Shown here piece after piece: positions 8,546-17,393 of a stretch of 64,000 nt of DNA (positions are counted from its first letter, which is position 1; each line of letters starts with the position of its first letter). Source of the DNA: Chordicoccus furentiruminis (GTDB taxonomy: Bacteria > Bacillota > Clostridia > Lachnospirales > Lachnospiraceae); assembly GCF_019355395.1 (NCBI RefSeq), contig NZ_CP048829.1, positions 1,887,501 to 1,951,500 on the forward strand, in the 5' to 3' direction. The notes under the pieces were generated by a model. It was not told the origin of the DNA and made no database searches. It was given only the letters and a program-made list of their open reading frames with translations. The translations under genes and the position numbers were made by a program.

Positions 8546-9832
8546 ATGATTAAACGCCTGATAAAATATTCTGCAGTCTTTTTTCTAACGGTAGGTTTGC
8601 TATTAATTGCTCTGGTAGGTGTGGCGAAGATTCCAAAGAGTGCTATCCGCTCCAGAATGATAGAAACCGCTGAATATTTAAGCACAAAACCAGCAACACA
8701 CTTTGCGGTAAGTGGGATACGCTCGAGCTCGATTGATTGGTATGCTGATTCCTTGCTTCTAAATATTGCATATAATCTTGATGATCAGAACACACTGGAG
8801 TCCGTAATGTGGGCACCATTCTCTGGGTATACCAATCAACATGTAAGTCGGTATTTGTTGGAATCTGCAAGAGACGGATTAGAGCCAACGCAAGAATACC
8901 TTAGATATTGGCACGGTTCTGCAGTCATAGTCCGTTTAGAACACCTTTTCTTGAATATTCGACAAATTTACTTTCTGCATGCGTTGATTATAGCGGCTTT
9001 GTGCATTTGGCTTTTGCAAATGCTGATAAGTGAAGGCTTTAAGAAGGAAGGAATTGCCTTTCTGCTTTCGATTATTTGTGTAAGCATCTGGTTTGTCCCA
9101 TTCTGCCTTGAGTATACATGGGTATTTTTAGTAATGCTGGTCTTCTCTGTGATAACAATAAGGGCCGCATTGAGAAACCAGTATGATGGAATGGGCTCGT
9201 TGTTTCTTATTGTTGGAATGGTTACAGTGTATCTTGATTTTCTAAGCACAGAAACTGTGACGCTTCTAATCCCTCTCATATTTGTTCTTCGAATAAGAGA
9301 ACGGAACAATTCTTCAGACAACTGGGGATTTGTTTTAAAGAACTCGGCGCTTTGGCTGTTCGGGTATGCCGATATGTGGGCAATGAAATGGCTCATTGCG
9401 TCCATTGTTCTTCAGCAAAATGTCATGCCTTATGTCACTGGTCATATTGAAGAGCGGCTTGGAGGGAGTGTGCACTTGCCCTTATCTCAGTTTCTTATTC
9501 AGGCAATTACAAGGAACACATCAAGGCTTTTTCCCTTTGATTATGGAATAGCTGGATCTATCGTCTTTTTGCTTAGTGTACTGATATTTGTGGTGTATCC
9601 CATTTACGCTGGGAGAATTAGTATTTGTCGGGAGATAGATCAGAATCACATGTTGCTGTATCTGTCTTTATCCCTGGTACCTTATGTTAGATATTTGATA
9701 TTACATAACCATTCGTGGAGGCATTGCAACTTTACTTATCGTGCTCAAGCCTCTACGATATTCGCGTTGTGTCTTGTAGTGTTTGAGGTGATTGAGTTCG
9801 CTCCAAGAAAAGGGATGAAAAAAAGTGTATGA
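8546..9832 (+). CDS. Polytopic membrane protein linked to the pilin, possible glycosyl transfer partner
   Basis: I do not recognise the family. The protein (about 428 residues) has an N-terminal transmembrane helix, an extracellular segment of about 100 residues (IPKSAIRSRMIETAEYLS) and then about eight hydrophobic helices. That layout resembles GT-C type glycosyltransferases, but no decisive motif is seen. TTG at 8540 is an alternative start. It overlaps the following GT2 gene by 8 bases, so the pair is probably co-translated; a GT2 enzyme making a lipid-linked sugar with a polytopic partner that uses it is a common pairing. A truncated paralogue sits after another pilin at 40538, so pilin plus this gene is a repeated unit. 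Pilin glycosylation is a guess. Confidence 0.8.
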   Translation: MIKRLIKYSAVFFLTVGLLLIALVGVAKIPKSAIRSRMIETAEYLSTKPATHFAVSGIRSSSIDWYADSLLLNIAYNLDDQNTLESVMWAPFSGYTNQHVSRYLLESARDGLEPTQEYLRYWHGSAVIVRLEHLFLNIRQIYFLHALIIAALCIWLLQMLISEGFKKEGIAFLLSIICVSIWFVPFCLEYTWVFLVMLVFSVITIRAALRNQYDGMGSLFLIVGMVTVYLDFLSTETVTLLIPLIFVLRIRERNNSSDNWGFVLKNSALWLFGYADMWAMKWLIASIVLQQNVMPYVTGHIEERLGGSVHLPLSQFLIQAITRNTSRLFPFDYGIAGSIVFLLSVLIFVVYPIYAGRISICREIDQNHMLLYLSLSLVPYVRYLILHNHSWRHCNFTYRAQASTIFALCLVVFEVIEFAPRKGMKKSV

Positions 9833-10502
9833 TCTTACTGTTCTTATGCCCTGTCTGAACGAAGAAGAGAATATAGCGTATTGTATTGATGAGGCTCAGA
9901 GTTACTTGAAGTCCCAGGGGATGAGAGGGGAAATTCTTGTCGTGGATAACGACAGCACAGACCAGTCAGCTGAGATAGCGGTTGCGCATGGAGCCACCGT
10001 GATCAAGGAGCATCGCCGTGGTTACGGTCGTGCCCTTCGCACCGGCCTCGCTGCCGCAAAGAGTGAAGTGATCATCTTCGGTGATTGCGACAGTACATAT
10101 GATTTTGCCAATCTCGATCCAATCTATCTTCCTCTTGCAGAGAATAAAATAGACTTTATGACCGGTGACCGCTTCGGCGGTCAGATGGAAGATGGAGCCA
10201 TGAGCTGGTCACACAAGCTCGGTGTGCCGTTCCTGTCCTGGTGCGGTCGCGTGAAATTCGGAGTGAAGATCCACGACTGGCATTGTGGTATCCGGGGAAT
10301 CCAGAAGGATGCACTTCAGAAACTAAGTCTGCAAACCGATGGTATGGAGTTTGCCACGGAGATGATTGCGGAGGCATCGCGGAAGGGTCTGCGGATCGGA
10401 GAAGTAAGTGTGCCGCTGAAAAAGGCGCAGAACGAGCGGCAGGAGAAACTACGGACGATCCGGGACGGGTTCCGGCATCTCTGGTATATAGTAAGAGCGT
10501 AG
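9825..10502 (+). CDS. Family 2 glycosyltransferase, dolichol-phosphate-mannose-synthase-like
   Basis: This 225-residue enzyme of the GT-A fold starts with GTG inside the preceding gene. Its motifs are LMPCLNEEENI at the N-terminus, VVDNDSTDQS for nucleotide-sugar binding, GYGRALRTGL, and the acidic metal-binding GDCDSTYDF. The order and the lack of a long C-terminal membrane region match DPM1-like synthases that move a sugar from a nucleotide carrier to polyprenyl phosphate. The likely acceptor is undecaprenyl phosphate, with the adjacent membrane protein using the product. The sugar cannot be predicted. Confidence 0.88.
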   Translation: MYDLTVLMPCLNEEENIAYCIDEAQSYLKSQGMRGEILVVDNDSTDQSAEIAVAHGATVIKEHRRGYGRALRTGLAAAKSEVIIFGDCDSTYDFANLDPIYLPLAENKIDFMTGDRFGGQMEDGAMSWSHKLGVPFLSWCGRVKFGVKIHDWHCGIRGIQKDALQKLSLQTDGMEFATEMIAEASRKGLRIGEVSVPLKKAQNERQEKLRTIRDGFRHLWYIVRA

Positions 10503-10517
10503 GGTCAGTGGCAATTG

Positions 10518-10535
10518 AGGCCGCTGGCCTTTTTT
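10518..10535 (+). terminator. Short terminator after the glycosyltransferase
   Basis: AGGCC-GCT-GGCCT is a 5 bp stem with a three-base loop followed by TTTTT. It is short but well placed, 16 bases after the stop codon, and it separates the pilus region from the defence island. Confidence 0.6.
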
Positions 10536-10556
10536 CTTTGTAGAAACGAGTTCTTG

Positions 10557-10585
10557 TTGAAAAAGGTAGCTTTTTGATGTATGAT
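10557..10585 (+). promoter_or_regulatory. Promoter of the restriction island
   Basis: TTGAAA and TATGAT are separated by exactly 17 bases, 41 bases before the first start codon of the restriction-modification operon. Confidence 0.6.
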
Positions 10586-10625
10586 ATTTGAGTAAAAGTT
10601 TAGCTATTACTATGAGGTGAAATCT

Positions 10626-10853
10626 ATGGCACGCCAAAAGAAAAACGGACAGTATTTGAACGTAAAAATCGATGTGAATGTGTACCAGAGATTAGAGGAA
10701 TTTTGCGAAGAAACCGGGTACACAAAAACGGCTGCCGTAGAGAGAGCTCTTACAACCTTGATGAATAACCACGAAGCTGATCAGGAGACCCTTCGGAGAA
10801 TCGCGGACGGATCAGTAAAACTGGTAGAGACCGGGGGTGATGTGCATGCCTAA
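10626..10853 (+). CDS. Ribbon-helix-helix small protein of the type I RM operon
   Basis: The 75-residue protein has the pattern QYLNVKIDVNVYQRLEEF followed by TGYTKTAAVERALTTL, a beta strand plus two helices typical of Arc/MetJ/CopG-like ribbon-helix-helix DNA-binding proteins. The ATG at 10626 follows TGAGGTGA at good spacing; a GTG at 10617 lies inside that site. It overlaps hsdR by 8 bases, so it is co-translated with it. The likely role is autoregulation of the restriction operon; an antitoxin role is less likely because no toxin gene is adjacent. Confidence 0.75.
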   Translation: MARQKKNGQYLNVKIDVNVYQRLEEFCEETGYTKTAAVERALTTLMNNHEADQETLRRIADGSVKLVETGGDVHA

Positions 10854-13602
10854 GACGCCGGAGCAGATTGCGCGGGAGGCGATCGATCGAAGGCTAAATG
10901 ATGCCGGATGGGTCATTCAGGATATGAACAAAATCAATCTCTCGGCAGCTCTTGGAGTCGCAATCCGCGAATTTCCGACGAGTACCGGGCCGGTAGACTA
11001 TGCCCTTTTTGTGGCTGGAAAACCCGTGGGAGTTGTCGAAGCAAAGAAAGATACTGAAGCCCAGAATATCACTGTGGTTGAAGGTCAGTCCTTTAGGTAC
11101 GCAAATAGCACATTTAAATATCTGGATGACGGATATGAGATCCGGTTTGCCTATGAGGCCACCGGTACCTTGACGCGCTTTACAGATTTTCATGATATCA
11201 AATATCGGTCTCGTTCTGTCTTTTCCTTTCACCAACCGGAAACTCTCCGGGACTGGATTGCCGCTCCAGACACTGTGCGGAACAACCTGAAGCATATGCC
11301 GGAGCTGGATACAACCGGTTTCCGCAAGTGCCAGGAGATCGCCATTAAGAATCTGGACACATCCTTTGCCGAGAACAGGCCGAAAGCACTTGTTCAGATG
11401 GCCACCGGTGCGGGAAAGACCTTTACTGCAATTACAGAGTCTTACCGACTGCTTACTTACGGGAAGATGACCAGGATTCTTTTTCTCGTGGATACAAAAT
11501 CCCTCGGAGTACAGGCAGAGCAGGAATTCCGAGCATATGTGCCTAATGGGGAGCAGCGGGTCTTCTCGGATATTTTCGGCGTCCGCCTTCTGAAGAAGTC
11601 TGTCATGTCTCCCTCCAATCAGGTTTATATCAGCACAATTCAGAGAATGTACTCTATCTTGAAGGGTGAGGAACTGTCCGAAGAAGACGAAGATATAGAA
11701 GATGAGATCGACCGTGATCAGGAGAACAGGCCGCCGGTCAGTGTTGTTTATAATAAAAAGTATCCGCCGGAATTCTTCGATTGCATTATCGTCGATGAGT
11801 GTCACCGGTCGATTTACAATGTGTGGTCGCAGGTCTTGGAGTATTTTGATGCCTTTATCATTGGCCTGACCGCAACGCCGGAGAAGAGGACATTTGCGTT
11901 CTTTAATCAGAACGTGGTCAGCGAATATTCCCGTGAGAAGGCAATTATTGACCGGGTGAACGTCGGCGAGGACATCTATCTGATTAATACAGAAATCACC
12001 CAGAACGGCGCTATGATCATGAAGCGTCTGGCGGAATACCGGGATCGTCTGACCCGGGCAAAGCGCTGGCGGCAGATGGATGAGGATATGGCCTATAATC
12101 CGGGAATGCTGGATGTGGATGTTGTGAATCCGAGCCAGATCCGTGCCGTCATCCAGACATATCGGGATAAGGTCTTTACTGAGCTGTTCCCGCGCAGGAA
12201 GAACGTACCGAAGACGCTGATCTTTGCTAAAAATGACAGCCATGCCGATGATATTGTTCAGATTGTCAGAGAGGTCTTTGGTGAGGGAAACGAATTCTGC
12301 CAGAAGATTACCTGTAAGGCGAAGAAGGCGGACGAGGCTCTGAGCAATTTCCGTAACCAGTTCTATCCACGTATTGCAGTGACTGTCGAAATGATCGCCA
12401 CCGGAACGGACGTGAAGCCTCTGGAGTGTCTGATCTTTATGCGTGATGTCCGGAGCAAGGGCCACTACGAGCAGATGCTCGGTCGTGGAACCAGGGTGCT
12501 GAAGCTGGAAGACCTGAAGATGGTCTCCGGTGATGATGCCACAGAGAAGGATCACTTTGTCGTGATAGATGCTGTCGGCGTAACGAAATCCAAGAAGACG
12601 GAAACAAGGCCGCTGGAGTACAAGCCCCATGTAAGTCTGACAGAGCTCATGAAGCGGGCATCGCTCGGTACAAAAGATCCGGAGATCCTTACGTCATTGG
12701 CAAATCGTCTTATACGGCTGAGCAATAAACTCAAGCCAGAGGAACTGGATGAGTTTGAAGCCAAAGTAGGGAAGCCAATTAGTACTGTTGCTGAAGATCT
12801 GCTCAACGCCTTCGATGAAGATGTGGTTGCTGCAAGGGCCGGTGTCACGCTTGACCCGGACAGAGAGCCAAGTCCGGAAGAAAAGACAAAGTTAGATGCT
12901 GCTCAGGAGGAACTAATCAAAGAAGCAGAGCAGCCATTTAGTGTTCCGGACAACCGAGATTATATTGAGGATGTCCGCAAGAAGCATGATCAGATCATTG
13001 ACAATGTGAACATCGATTCTGTAACTTATGCTGGCTGGGATAAAGATCGTGAAAGCAACGCTGATCAGGTGATCAAGAGCTTTCATGAATTTATCGAAGA
13101 GAACAAGGATGAGATCCTTGCCCTGCGGATCATTTATGATCAGAGGTACGCAGATCGTCCGATGGCGATCAAGAAGCTGAAGGAGCTGTACGAAAAGCTG
13201 CAGCAGGAACATATCACCATTGAACGGCTCTGGGATTGTTATGCCATTAAGAAGCCGGACAAAGTGAAGCGTGGCACGATCGGACAGCTGGCGGATCTGA
13301 TTTCCATTATTCGGTTCGAGATGGGCTATGCCGATAACCTGCAGCCGTTTGCGGACAAAGTGAATTATAACTTCATGCAGTGGACGTTGAAACGGAACGC
13401 CGGTGCCGTTCATTTCACGGATGAGCAGATGGAATGGTTGCGGATGGTGAAAGATCACATCGCCGCGAGTCTGAGCATCAGCGCGGATGATCTGGATTAT
13501 ACGCCATTTGACCGGAAGGGTGGGCTCGGCAGATTTTATGAAGTGTTCGGTGATCAGTATCTGGAGATACTTGATGAGATGAATATAGAATTGGTGGCGT
13601 AA
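10846..13602 (+). CDS. hsdR: Type I restriction enzyme, R (motor and nuclease) subunit
   Basis: This about 918-residue subunit translocates and cuts unmethylated DNA. A PD-(D/E)XK nuclease site lies near the N-terminus (E65-A-K67 in VGVVEAKKD). The superfamily 2 helicase core has Walker A MATGAGKT (residues 185-192) and Walker B DECHR (317-321). Later helicase motifs include the arginine-finger-type QMLGRGTR, and the C-terminal region resembles the EcoEI R type. I chose the ATG at 10846, seven bases after GGGGGTG; ATG at 10840 is also possible. It is followed by hsdS four bases downstream, giving the order R-S-M, which is less common than R-M-S. It appears intact. Confidence 0.93.
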   Translation: MPKTPEQIAREAIDRRLNDAGWVIQDMNKINLSAALGVAIREFPTSTGPVDYALFVAGKPVGVVEAKKDTEAQNITVVEGQSFRYANSTFKYLDDGYEIRFAYEATGTLTRFTDFHDIKYRSRSVFSFHQPETLRDWIAAPDTVRNNLKHMPELDTTGFRKCQEIAIKNLDTSFAENRPKALVQMATGAGKTFTAITESYRLLTYGKMTRILFLVDTKSLGVQAEQEFRAYVPNGEQRVFSDIFGVRLLKKSVMSPSNQVYISTIQRMYSILKGEELSEEDEDIEDEIDRDQENRPPVSVVYNKKYPPEFFDCIIVDECHRSIYNVWSQVLEYFDAFIIGLTATPEKRTFAFFNQNVVSEYSREKAIIDRVNVGEDIYLINTEITQNGAMIMKRLAEYRDRLTRAKRWRQMDEDMAYNPGMLDVDVVNPSQIRAVIQTYRDKVFTELFPRRKNVPKTLIFAKNDSHADDIVQIVREVFGEGNEFCQKITCKAKKADEALSNFRNQFYPRIAVTVEMIATGTDVKPLECLIFMRDVRSKGHYEQMLGRGTRVLKLEDLKMVSGDDATEKDHFVVIDAVGVTKSKKTETRPLEYKPHVSLTELMKRASLGTKDPEILTSLANRLIRLSNKLKPEELDEFEAKVGKPISTVAEDLLNAFDEDVVAARAGVTLDPDREPSPEEKTKLDAAQEELIKEAEQPFSVPDNRDYIEDVRKKHDQIIDNVNIDSVTYAGWDKDRESNADQVIKSFHEFIEENKDEILALRIIYDQRYADRPMAIKKLKELYEKLQQEHITIERLWDCYAIKKPDKVKRGTIGQLADLISIIRFEMGYADNLQPFADKVNYNFMQWTLKRNAGAVHFTDEQMEWLRMVKDHIAASLSISADDLDYTPFDRKGGLGRFYEVFGDQYLEILDEMNIELVA

Positions 13603-13606
13603 GGGT

Positions 13607-14731
13607 ATGGAATGGAAGAGATATAAACTTGGTGACATGCTTTCATATGAACAGCCAACACCATTTATTGTAGAATCCACAGACTATAATGATTCCTATG
13701 AAACACCGGTATTGACAGCCGGAAAGTCATTTATCATAGGATATACGGATGAGACTTCGGGAATATATGATCAATTGCCAGTCATTATTTTTGATGATTT
13801 TACTACCTCGACCCAGTTTGTTAACTTTCCGTTCAAAGTGAAATCTTCGGCAATGAAAATACTCACGGCAAATGAAAAACTTGTTTTGCCAAAGTTTATT
13901 TATTACCGTATGCAGATTATTGAGTTCGACCACAGCACTCATAAGCGTTATTGGATTCAGCAATATTCTAAGATTCAAGTTGATTTGCCACCAATCGACG
14001 AACAGCGGCGTATCGTTTCTCGAATCGAGGAAATGTTTTCTGAACTGGACAATAGCGTTAGCACATTGCAGAAGACAAAGGAGCAGTTGAAGGTTTACAG
14101 GCAGGCGGTGCTGAAAGATGCTTTTAAAGGTGTTGTTGAAAAAAAGCCTATTCGACAAATGTCAGAGTTTGTTACGAGTGGATCAAGGGGATGGGCAAAA
14201 TACTATGCTGATGAAGGAGCAAGGTTTATCCGCATCACAGATCTTACGAGAGACAAGATTATTCTAAAGAACGATAGTATTCAGCGAGTTAATCTTCCTG
14301 AAGAGACAGAAGGAAAACGAAGTAGGTTGAATCCTTTCGATGTTTTGGTTTCTATTACTGCAGACTTGGGCAGTATTGCTCTTATTCCGGAAGACATAGA
14401 GGAAGCCTATATAAATCAGCATATTGCAATGATCCGATTTGAAAATCCACAGCTGGGTGAGTTCATGGCGTGGTATCTGAAGAGCGATTATGGGCAAAAA
14501 GATTTATTGAAGAACAAGCGCGGCGGAGGAAAACTCGGGTTAGGGTTGGACGATATTAGAGATACGCCTGTACCTGATGTGTCTGATGCTACTTCAAAGA
14601 AAATTGTATCAGAAATCGAATCCCGCCTCTCCGTCTGCGATTCCATCGAACACACCGTGGACACCGCACTCCAGCAGGCGGAAGCGATGCGTCAGTCCAT
14701 TCTGAAACAGGCATTCGAAGGGAGATTATAA
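13607..14731 (+). CDS. hsdS: Type I restriction-modification specificity subunit
   Basis: This 374-residue subunit carries two target recognition domains, one per half-site, each followed by a conserved coiled-coil spacer. The first spacer (PPIDEQRRIVSRIEEMFSEL near residue 130) and the second (SDATSKKIVSEIESRL near residue 330) are visible. Each ends in a similar LKQAFEGRL / LKDAFKGVV segment. Its base use is more AT-rich than that of hsdR and hsdM, as is common for recognition domains exchanged by recombination. The DNA target cannot be read from the sequence. Confidence 0.93.
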   Translation: MEWKRYKLGDMLSYEQPTPFIVESTDYNDSYETPVLTAGKSFIIGYTDETSGIYDQLPVIIFDDFTTSTQFVNFPFKVKSSAMKILTANEKLVLPKFIYYRMQIIEFDHSTHKRYWIQQYSKIQVDLPPIDEQRRIVSRIEEMFSELDNSVSTLQKTKEQLKVYRQAVLKDAFKGVVEKKPIRQMSEFVTSGSRGWAKYYADEGARFIRITDLTRDKIILKNDSIQRVNLPEETEGKRSRLNPFDVLVSITADLGSIALIPEDIEEAYINQHIAMIRFENPQLGEFMAWYLKSDYGQKDLLKNKRGGGKLGLGLDDIRDTPVPDVSDATSKKIVSEIESRLSVCDSIEHTVDTALQQAEAMRQSILKQAFEGRL

Positions 14732-14734
14732 ATC

Positions 14735-16240
14735 ATGGCCGAATTATCGACACAAACCAGTTCTATCGTATCAAAGGTCTGGGGCCTTTGTAATCCTCTT
14801 CGGGATGATGGCGTTTCCTATGGCGACTATCTGGAGCAGCTGACCTATCTCATTTTCCTGAAGATGGCGGATGAGTATTCCAAACCGCCCTACAACCGTG
14901 ACAGCGGGATTCCCGCCGGATGCACTTGGCAGGATATGCGGACGCTCAAGGGCACAGAGTTGGAAGACAAATACAAAGCCATACTGGAGACCCTCGGAAA
15001 GCAGAGCGGCCTCCTTGGCAGCATCTTTTTCCAGTCGTCTAATAAGATCAGCAAGGCAGCCATCCTGAAGCGTGTCGTAGACATGATCGACGGCGAGAAA
15101 TGGGTGTCTATGTCCTCGGATGTAAAGGGCGACATCTACGAGGGGCTTCTTCAGAAGAACGCTGAAGACACCAAGAGCGGTGCCGGGCAGTATTTCACTC
15201 CGAGATCGCTGATACGGACGATGGTTCGCTGCATGCGTCCGGAGCCGGGAAAGACCATCGCAGATCCCTGCTGCGGCAGTGGCGGCTTTTTCCTTGCCTC
15301 ACAGGATTTCATCGCAAATGAATACAGGGAGACACTTGACCGGGAGCAGAAGGAGTTCCTGAAGAATAAGACTTTCTACGGAACGGAGCTGGTTCCGACT
15401 ACCTTTAAGCTCTGCCTGATGAATCTGTATCTGCACAATATCGGCGATATCTATGGAGATGTACCGGTCAAGCAGGCGGATGCATTGCTGACAGATCCCG
15501 GGTATCGTGTGGACTATGTGCTCACGAATCCGCCCTTCGGGAAAAAATCCTCCATTACTTTTACGAATGAGGAAGGAGAGACCGAGGACGAGGATCTTGT
15601 CTATAACCGCTCTGAGTTCTGGACGACCAGCTCCAACAAGCAGCTGAACTTTGTACAGCATATTTACACGATTTTGAATTCTACCGGAAAGGCGGCAGTC
15701 GTCGTGCCGGATAACGTGCTCTTTGAAGGCGGTGCAGGGGAAACGGTGCGGGAGCAGCTTCTGCAGAACACCGATCTGCATACGATCCTGCGTCTGCCGA
15801 CCGGCATCTTCTACAAGCAGGGCGTTAAGGCGAATGTGATCTTCTTTGACAAGCGGCCTGCCAGCCCGGAGCGTCAGACAAGGGAGGTCTGGATTTATGA
15901 CTTCCGGACAAACATACATTTCACATTGAAGCAGAATCCGATGAAGGAGAGCGATCTCGATGATTTTGTCGCTTGCTTCAATCCTGAGAACCGATATCAG
16001 AGGAAGGAAACCTGGTCGGAGGAGAATCCGGACGGCAGATGGAGAAAGTTTACTGTTGATGAGATCTGGAAGCGGGACAAGAAGAGCCTGGACATTTTCT
16101 GGGTGAAGGACAAGAGCCTCGCCGATCTTGATAACCTTCCGGAGCCGGATGTGCTGGCGGAGGATATCATTGAAAACCTGCAGAGTGCGCTGGAAGGATT
16201 TCAGGCGCTGCAGGCTAAGCTGAGCAAGAAGAGCCAATAA
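14735..16240 (+). CDS. hsdM: Type I restriction-modification DNA methyltransferase (N6-adenine)
   Basis: This 501-residue methyltransferase has an N-terminal helical domain of the HsdM_N type. The S-adenosylmethionine site DPCCGSGGFF starts at residue 177 and the catalytic NPPFGK starts at residue 265, so it modifies adenine N6. It follows hsdS by three bases with a GGGAG site. Modification needs two copies of this subunit with one HsdS; HsdR joins for cutting. Length and motifs are normal and the gene appears intact. Confidence 0.95.
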   Translation: MAELSTQTSSIVSKVWGLCNPLRDDGVSYGDYLEQLTYLIFLKMADEYSKPPYNRDSGIPAGCTWQDMRTLKGTELEDKYKAILETLGKQSGLLGSIFFQSSNKISKAAILKRVVDMIDGEKWVSMSSDVKGDIYEGLLQKNAEDTKSGAGQYFTPRSLIRTMVRCMRPEPGKTIADPCCGSGGFFLASQDFIANEYRETLDREQKEFLKNKTFYGTELVPTTFKLCLMNLYLHNIGDIYGDVPVKQADALLTDPGYRVDYVLTNPPFGKKSSITFTNEEGETEDEDLVYNRSEFWTTSSNKQLNFVQHIYTILNSTGKAAVVVPDNVLFEGGAGETVREQLLQNTDLHTILRLPTGIFYKQGVKANVIFFDKRPASPERQTREVWIYDFRTNIHFTLKQNPMKESDLDDFVACFNPENRYQRKETWSEENPDGRWRKFTVDEIWKRDKKSLDIFWVKDKSLADLDNLPEPDVLAEDIIENLQSALEGFQALQAKLSKKSQ

Positions 16241-16251
16241 AGGAAATAAGC

Positions 16252-17256
16252 ATGAGTAATCAAGTACCAGAGACTGAAGAAAAAAGAGTCTGGGGCATCC
16301 ATACGAAAGACGACAATCTATTCTTGAAGGAAAATGTCATCGCTTTGGGATGGCAGCAGATTGGCGACCTGAGTCTTATTGCTTCTGATAGAGAAGCGTT
16401 CAAAGAAAAATACATAGCCGCTTATCCTGATGCAAAGAAGGGATCGATTCCCACCGGTGTCGGCATGCTGTTTCGGTTTTGCCATGAAGTGCAGATCGGG
16501 GATTACATCATCTATCCTTCAAAGATCGACCGCATGATCAATATCGGGGAGGTCACCGGAGACTATAAGTATGTTCCGGATGCGAGCGAATATGTGCAGC
16601 AGCGGAGCGTCAAGTGGCTGAAGCACTTGCCGCGTATGTCTTTCTCGCAGGGTGCCCTATACGAGATCGGATCGGCTATGTCATTCTTTATGGTGAAGAA
16701 TTATGCTGATGAATTCTTGGCAGCTCTGGATAAGGGCTTTGCGAAGAACCTATCTGAAGGAGAAGAGGATGACACGGTTGGTGCCACCGCAGATGACATT
16801 ATTGAAAGCACCAAGGATTTCATCCTGAAGGAGTTGAGCCGTCAATTAAAAGGATATGATCTGGAACAATTCGTCGCTGATCTGTTACAGGCGATGGGCT
16901 ACCGGACAACTGTGTCTCCGCATGGTGGTGATAGCGGAATCGATATCACCGCTTATAAAGATGAGCTGCCGCCGCGAATCCTTGTGCAGGTAAAAAGCCA
17001 GGACAGCGATATCAAGGAGACAACAATCCAATCTTTGAAGGGTGCCATGCGCGAGGGTGATTATGGCCTGTTTGTCACGCTGTCAAACTACACGAAGAAA
17101 GCGCAGAAGTATCTGGAGAATACACCGATCATACGAGGCATCAATGGCACAGAGTTGGTGGATCTGATTCTGAAATACTATGATGATCTGAGCGAAAAGT
17201 ACAGGAGAATGATCCCTCTGAAGATGGTCTATATTCCGGTTCCGAAAGAGGAGTGA
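16252..17256 (+). CDS. Mrr-like restriction endonuclease with an N-terminal modified-DNA-sensor-like domain
   Basis: This 334-residue protein has a C-terminal Mrr-cat nuclease domain: LEQFVADLLQAMGY, then the catalytic Asp in GGDSGIDI and the Q-x-K pair in ILVQVKS. Residues 5-160 (starting RVWGIHTK, with IGDYIIYPSKI and IGEVTGDY) resemble the N-terminal domain found in several modification-dependent nucleases related to EVE/PUA folds; this is a weaker assignment. It starts 12 bases after hsdM with AAAGGAAAT, so it is in the same transcript. It could act as a type IV enzyme against modified phage DNA, beside either the type I system or the ABC-3C genes that follow. Confidence 0.8.
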   Translation: MSNQVPETEEKRVWGIHTKDDNLFLKENVIALGWQQIGDLSLIASDREAFKEKYIAAYPDAKKGSIPTGVGMLFRFCHEVQIGDYIIYPSKIDRMINIGEVTGDYKYVPDASEYVQQRSVKWLKHLPRMSFSQGALYEIGSAMSFFMVKNYADEFLAALDKGFAKNLSEGEEDDTVGATADDIIESTKDFILKELSRQLKGYDLEQFVADLLQAMGYRTTVSPHGGDSGIDITAYKDELPPRILVQVKSQDSDIKETTIQSLKGAMREGDYGLFVTLSNYTKKAQKYLENTPIIRGINGTELVDLILKYYDDLSEKYRRMIPLKMVYIPVPKEE

Positions 17257-17265
17257 TCAGCACGC

Positions 17266-17361
17266 ATGAAGCTGATGATCAAGTTCAATGTCGGTGTATC
17301 AGCCGATCATGTATATGAAGTCAAAAGAATCGATACTGACTTCTTCAATGAAGGTCTGTGA
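17266..17361 (+). CDS. Very short ORF between the nuclease and the ABC-3C system
   Basis: A 31-codon ATG frame begins nine bases after the nuclease stop and ends 32 bases before the next gene. The product is a short mixed-charge peptide of no known family. It may be a remnant of a larger gene or chance. Confidence 0.2.
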   Translation: MKLMIKFNVGVSADHVYEVKRIDTDFFNEGL

Positions 17362-17393
17362 TAAAAGATACTGCCGGGAAGAAGGTGCGTTAG

